This document shows positions 60,945 through 64,000 of a DNA stretch of 64,000 nucleotides, piece by piece. A program made the translations under genes and the position numbers. Source of the stretch: Achatina immaculata (lineage: Eukaryota; Mollusca; Gastropoda; Stylommatophora; Achatinidae); NCBI GenBank assembly GCA_009760885.1, contig CM019718.1:30818530-30882529 (forward strand). Reading direction: 5' to 3'. Below the pieces are notes generated by a model. That model was not told where the DNA came from and ran no database searches. It was given only the letters and a program-made list of their open reading frames with translations. Position 1 is the first letter of the stretch. Each line of letters starts with the position of its first letter.

Positions 60945-61092
60945 TTTCCAGACCGGCGATTGCTTGTCAGTTATCAGTGTACGATAAAAAAAATCTTGCT
61001 ACCCGCCACCACTGTACCCTCGTTATCACCTTTTTCCGGTCACGTGATGTACATGGTCGAGTTGCAGCTTCCTGTCGGCGCGTTTGAAAATG
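60945..61092 (+). promoter_or_regulatory. CpG-rich promoter candidate with short first exon
   Basis: About 12 CpG in 150 bp, far above the CpG-poor surroundings. Contains ttccggtcacgtgatg: an ETS-type TTCCGG next to a TCACGTGA E-box (61038-61047). A good donor follows AAAATG/gtaaga at 61092/61093. Two readings: exon with ATG at 61047 (MYMVELQLPVGAFEN), or a start codon split off at the exon end (ATG at 61090) after a pyrimidine start cttcctg, as in many ribosomal-protein-type genes. No downstream exon was found in the window. It could also serve the kinase gene divergently. Confidence 0.4.
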
Positions 61093-61839
61093 GTAAGAAA
61101 TTATGTATATTCTGTCAGCAGTTAACTGTTCTTTTTTAGATTACTTTATAAATAAAATGAAGTTTTGCTCGTTGTGTAAGGCTGCATTTGTCTGACTCTA
61201 GTGTGATTTCATTGATTTTAATTCTCAAAACAGCGCTTCTGCGTAGCTTTGATTTTTTAATTAAAAAACCCCCAATAATCAAGGCACTCTTTGTAAAAAC
61301 AGCAAAACCACCAACTTTATTGAACATGCAGATTTGATGCACGTGTAAACCGATCTAACAGATAACGGATTTAGAAGTCAGTGTTAGGAGTTTGATCTGC
61401 CAAGCAGATGTGGCTCCCCGAGCATTCACAGGAAATGTACTCTCTCAAACAGCCAGTGTCAGGACCAAGTCAACCTCAGTCTTTAAAATAAGACTAGGCA
61501 AGTTCGGTTTTTTTTCCCTCACTGGTTATGGTGTGATGAAAAATTTGCTCCACCATCACTTCGTGCACATTACACTTCAGTAATACCATCCCAGTGAGAG
61601 GCTGAGACACGCCCCCTCCCAAATAACACCTCCCAAGCATACCCGATACTAAATGAAAACACAGAAACTGATTAACCCAGTGATATAGGGTATTATTCTA
61701 CAGCTAACACTTTTATTGCCTTCATGTGAAGTACCCTGTAGTTCAAACTGAGATTAAACAGGTTTAAAAAAAAGTGTTTATTTCTTCGCTAGTTTTTTTA
61801 AAAATTCCTCAATAGGTATCAGTTACTATGTAAACAACA
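61093..61839. other. no gene seen downstream of the promoter candidate
   Basis: No exon can be supported; no repeat recognised. Confidence 0.35.
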
Positions 61840-62172
61840 GAACAAATTCAAAAATAAAACAGAGATAAGAGAAATGAGCATGCAATAAACAGTCTCAGCA
61901 GTGATTGAGAAAAGAAGGTAGAAATATGTGGGCCATGTGATGAGAGGAAGCAACAGAATCACACAGCAAGCCATAAAATTGGAAATATCTGGGGGAAAAA
62001 AAAAAGAAAAAGAGCTAACCTTGAAAGACCCTAAAGAGAACACTCACAAAAGAGACTAAGATTGTAGGCATCAAATCCCTTGATGAGATTTGAGATACTT
62101 GCTGAGAATAGCAACTCTGACAGAGACGCATTGCAAGCCCTAGGTGACATCTGACAGCACAGGAATGATGTA
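61840..62172 (+). mobile_element. old LINE family A-like 3' fragment
   Basis: Matches the family A C-terminal region with many changes (agaacaaattcaaaaataaa, gtgggccatgtgatgagagg, gcattgcaagccctaggtga). More diverged than the other copies. Confidence 0.65.
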
Positions 62173-62189
62173 AGAAAGTGTCAATTGAT

Positions 62190-62460
62190 ATTGCTATCAT
62201 TAATCGAATAAAGAATTTTTGGCCACATAATAATGGAGCCTGGAGAGTCAGAAACAAAAAAGAAATCCATAGCTTGTACAAAGAATGACTGATCATCTCC
62301 ACCATGAAAGCTAATAGATTGCGATGGCTGGATCATGTGTAGAGAGCAGAAGAGAGTCTATCGAACTGGTTTATACATGTGTATGGAAGAGTCAAGACCA
62401 GATAGACAACATGGAAAAAGATCTAAGAGAACTTAAACTATTGCAGAGAAAAAGCCAGTG
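62190..62460 (+). mobile_element. LINE fragment, family D-like 3' end
   Basis: Reads NGAWRVRNKKEIHSLYKE, MKANRLRWLDHV and RAEESLSN, the C-terminal RT signature; several stops. Confidence 0.65.
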
Positions 62461-62564
62461 ACCAGGTGAATGATGGCAGACTGTGTTGTTTGCAACAGTT
62501 AGCCTTGAGAACTTGGAAAACTGAATATAATGACCAGAATAAAATCTTCTTCTGTCACCAGGTT

Positions 62565-62880
62565 TTTTTTTTTGCAGTCAGTGCCGTGAAGATATTGAGG
62601 CACAGCAAGATGTCGGAGGCAGGTGATAGCGGCTATTTTTTCAGCCCTCGAGTGGAGCTAGAAAGTAGGGAATGTGCAGTACTTCTTAGCAGACTCCACC
62701 ACCGAGGGGGTTGTGTCAATTCCTCCTCTGTTGGCCATGCTGGGCCTGTTACTAGGAGTACTAACAGAGAGGTTGGACAGGGTCTTGGTCATCTGTTGTT
62801 TGCCAGCCGTGATGAGAGCATGTCACCTGTGGGTTCCTGATTGCCAAATCAGACAGCGTCTTCGCCTCCTGAATCACCAG
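62565..62880 (+). repeat. dispersed repeat R2, copy 2
   Basis: Homologous to 42410-42690 (gaggcacagcaagatgtcgg, gcggctattttttcagccct, agtggagctagaaagtaggg). Class unknown. Confidence 0.6.
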
Positions 62881-62924
62881 TCAAAAGAATTATGAAGAGA
62901 GTATACAACTAATAGGCTGTGATT

Positions 62925-63000
62925 AATAAATCACTAAAGACGCACTTCAGAGTGCAGTGCCAACTGAAAGATCGCGGATTCAATCCCGAGACGGAAAAAA
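62925..63000 (+). mobile_element. tRNA-related SINE-like fragment
   Basis: gattcaatccc (about 62977-62987) matches the B-box GRTTCRANNCC of RNA polymerase III promoters, followed by an A run at 62994-63004. A clear A-box and a cloverleaf are not seen, so it is not a tRNA gene. Confidence 0.4.
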
Positions 63001-63189
63001 AAAACAACTCACAAGACCTCCGGGAGTCATGACCCAGAGGGGCCCACCCCACTTAGAGTGTCAGGAGTTTAATAGGGCTGAAACACTTGTCTGAGGGGAG
63101 AGAGTACTTCCTCTGATGATCTGAAGGAGTTGTGTTATTGTTCTGCTCTCTACAGTAGAGAGTTTCCTGCATGCATAGGCTGCACGCTT

Positions 63190-63385
63190 AACTAAACTAA
63201 GAAGTCCCTGTGTTATCTGGTGCAGTCTTTTAAAATACAGTTTACACATGTGTCAGTTAACTAAGATGCATTATTAACTAAACTGAGAAATTCCTGTGTT
63301 ATCTGGTGCAAGCTGTTAAATACAGTTTACACATGTGTCAGTTAACTATGATGCATTATTAACTAAATTGAGAAATCCTTGTGTT
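63190..63385. repeat. ~85-bp tandem repeat
   Basis: Two and a third units with acagtttacacatgtgtcag and gatgcattattaactaaa. Confidence 0.8.
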
Positions 63386-63599
63386 ATTAATGAATGCAGT
63401 CTTTCCACAAGCCACCTACAAGTAGATGGTTGTTTGTCCTACTGAAGTCCATGGTTGCAGTCACAGTCATATCTTACTATCTTTCTCTTTCTCATACCTG
63501 AAACGTCTGATATTTTTCTAGGCTAACCACATATGCTCTGCTCTATTACTTTATTGTGGGCAAAGCTCATTGTTTCTAGCTTTTAAAATATGAAAAATC

Positions 63600-64000
63600 T
63601 TATATATCTTATATCCTTCCCGTGCCGTTAGACGTCACATAGGGCTCGCAAAGTAGTTCGCCAATTTTTCCTGTCTTCGGCGAGTCTTTCAACCTCATCA
63701 AAGGATTTTATGCCTGTTAACTTGGCCTCTCTTAATAATGTTCTCTTCAGAGTTTCACGCGGTCTGCCCCTTTTTCTTCGGCCTGTTGTGTTCCACTTGA
63801 TAGCTTGTTTTGGGATTCTCTGCTCATTTCTTCTCATCAAGTGGCCAACATATGTCCATCTCCTTTTCCTGATCACCCGTGAGACTGGTTGTTGTTCAGT
63901 CATCTGTCTTATCTCTGCATTGTTCTTGAATTCATTCCACTTGATGCCGAGTATTTTCCTTAGGCATTTATTTTCAAAAGAGTCTAATTTCTTTTCTATT
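63600..64000 (-). mobile_element. LINE family A copy A6 (minus strand, runs off the window)
   Basis: RT C terminus: RKRRWTYVGHLMRRNEQRIP, KRGRPRETLKRTLLREAKLT and NWRTTLRALCDV stop at 63628. Intact over the visible 91 codons and close to A4, so comparatively young. The tail toward 63600 is gaaggatataag. Confidence 0.85.

Overview
The window is animal nuclear DNA. It has spliced genes with GT-AG introns, AT-rich and CpG-poor introns, many decayed non-LTR retrotransposons, mariner-like transposons, Penelope-like and MITE remnants, and long minisatellites. This mix would suit a lophotrochozoan, perhaps a mollusc, but I cannot fix the species from the sequence. There are no operons, CRISPR arrays or prokaryotic features.

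Two real spliced genes can be rebuilt, facing each other tail to tail. On the + strand, 686-28301 holds the 3' part of a CEP170-like centrosomal gene. Six exons join with perfect phase into 777 codons plus stop; the start and the usual N-terminal FHA domain lie upstream of the window. On the - strand, 54685 down to 39791 holds a complete small divergent protein kinase gene. Ten coding exons join with perfect phase into 335 codons plus stop. A CpG-rich stretch at about 60945-61092 looks like a promoter with a short first exon of a further + strand gene.

Layout. 1-28301: CEP170-like gene, its introns filled with a 45-bp minisatellite (781-1545), an array of heat-shock-element-like repeats (5942-6096), a nested LINE pair (8822-13630), three near-perfect direct duplications of 1056, 1880 and 1094 bp (two of which duplicate coding exons), 48/43-bp minisatellites split by a LINE (19187-24920) and a 2.45-kb 51-bp minisatellite (25140-27595). 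28302-39790: 3' flanks and intergenic DNA with a decayed mariner-like element (30061-31426), a LINE holding a mariner (33355-36000) and an RNase-H-bearing LINE (37745-39655). 39791-54685: kinase gene, whose introns carry a Penelope-like terminal repeat, mariner remnants, a double-nested LINE with target site duplications at both levels (47194-49738), a 62-bp minisatellite at a splice donor (51000-51374) and a TTAA-flanked MITE (52359-53048). 54805-64000: a mariner, a dispersed repeat, more nested LINEs, the promoter candidate and a tRNA-related SINE-like piece.

The most unusual signal is that in both genes a minisatellite has grown directly from a functional 5' splice site, so that nearly every repeat unit carries its own consensus donor. 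In CEP170 the unit is 45 bp, a multiple of three, so shifted donor use would add 15-residue blocks in frame. In the kinase each unit looks like a small exon with both acceptor and donor. The two duplicated CEP170 exons (89 and 149 nt) cannot be spliced in twice without a frameshift.
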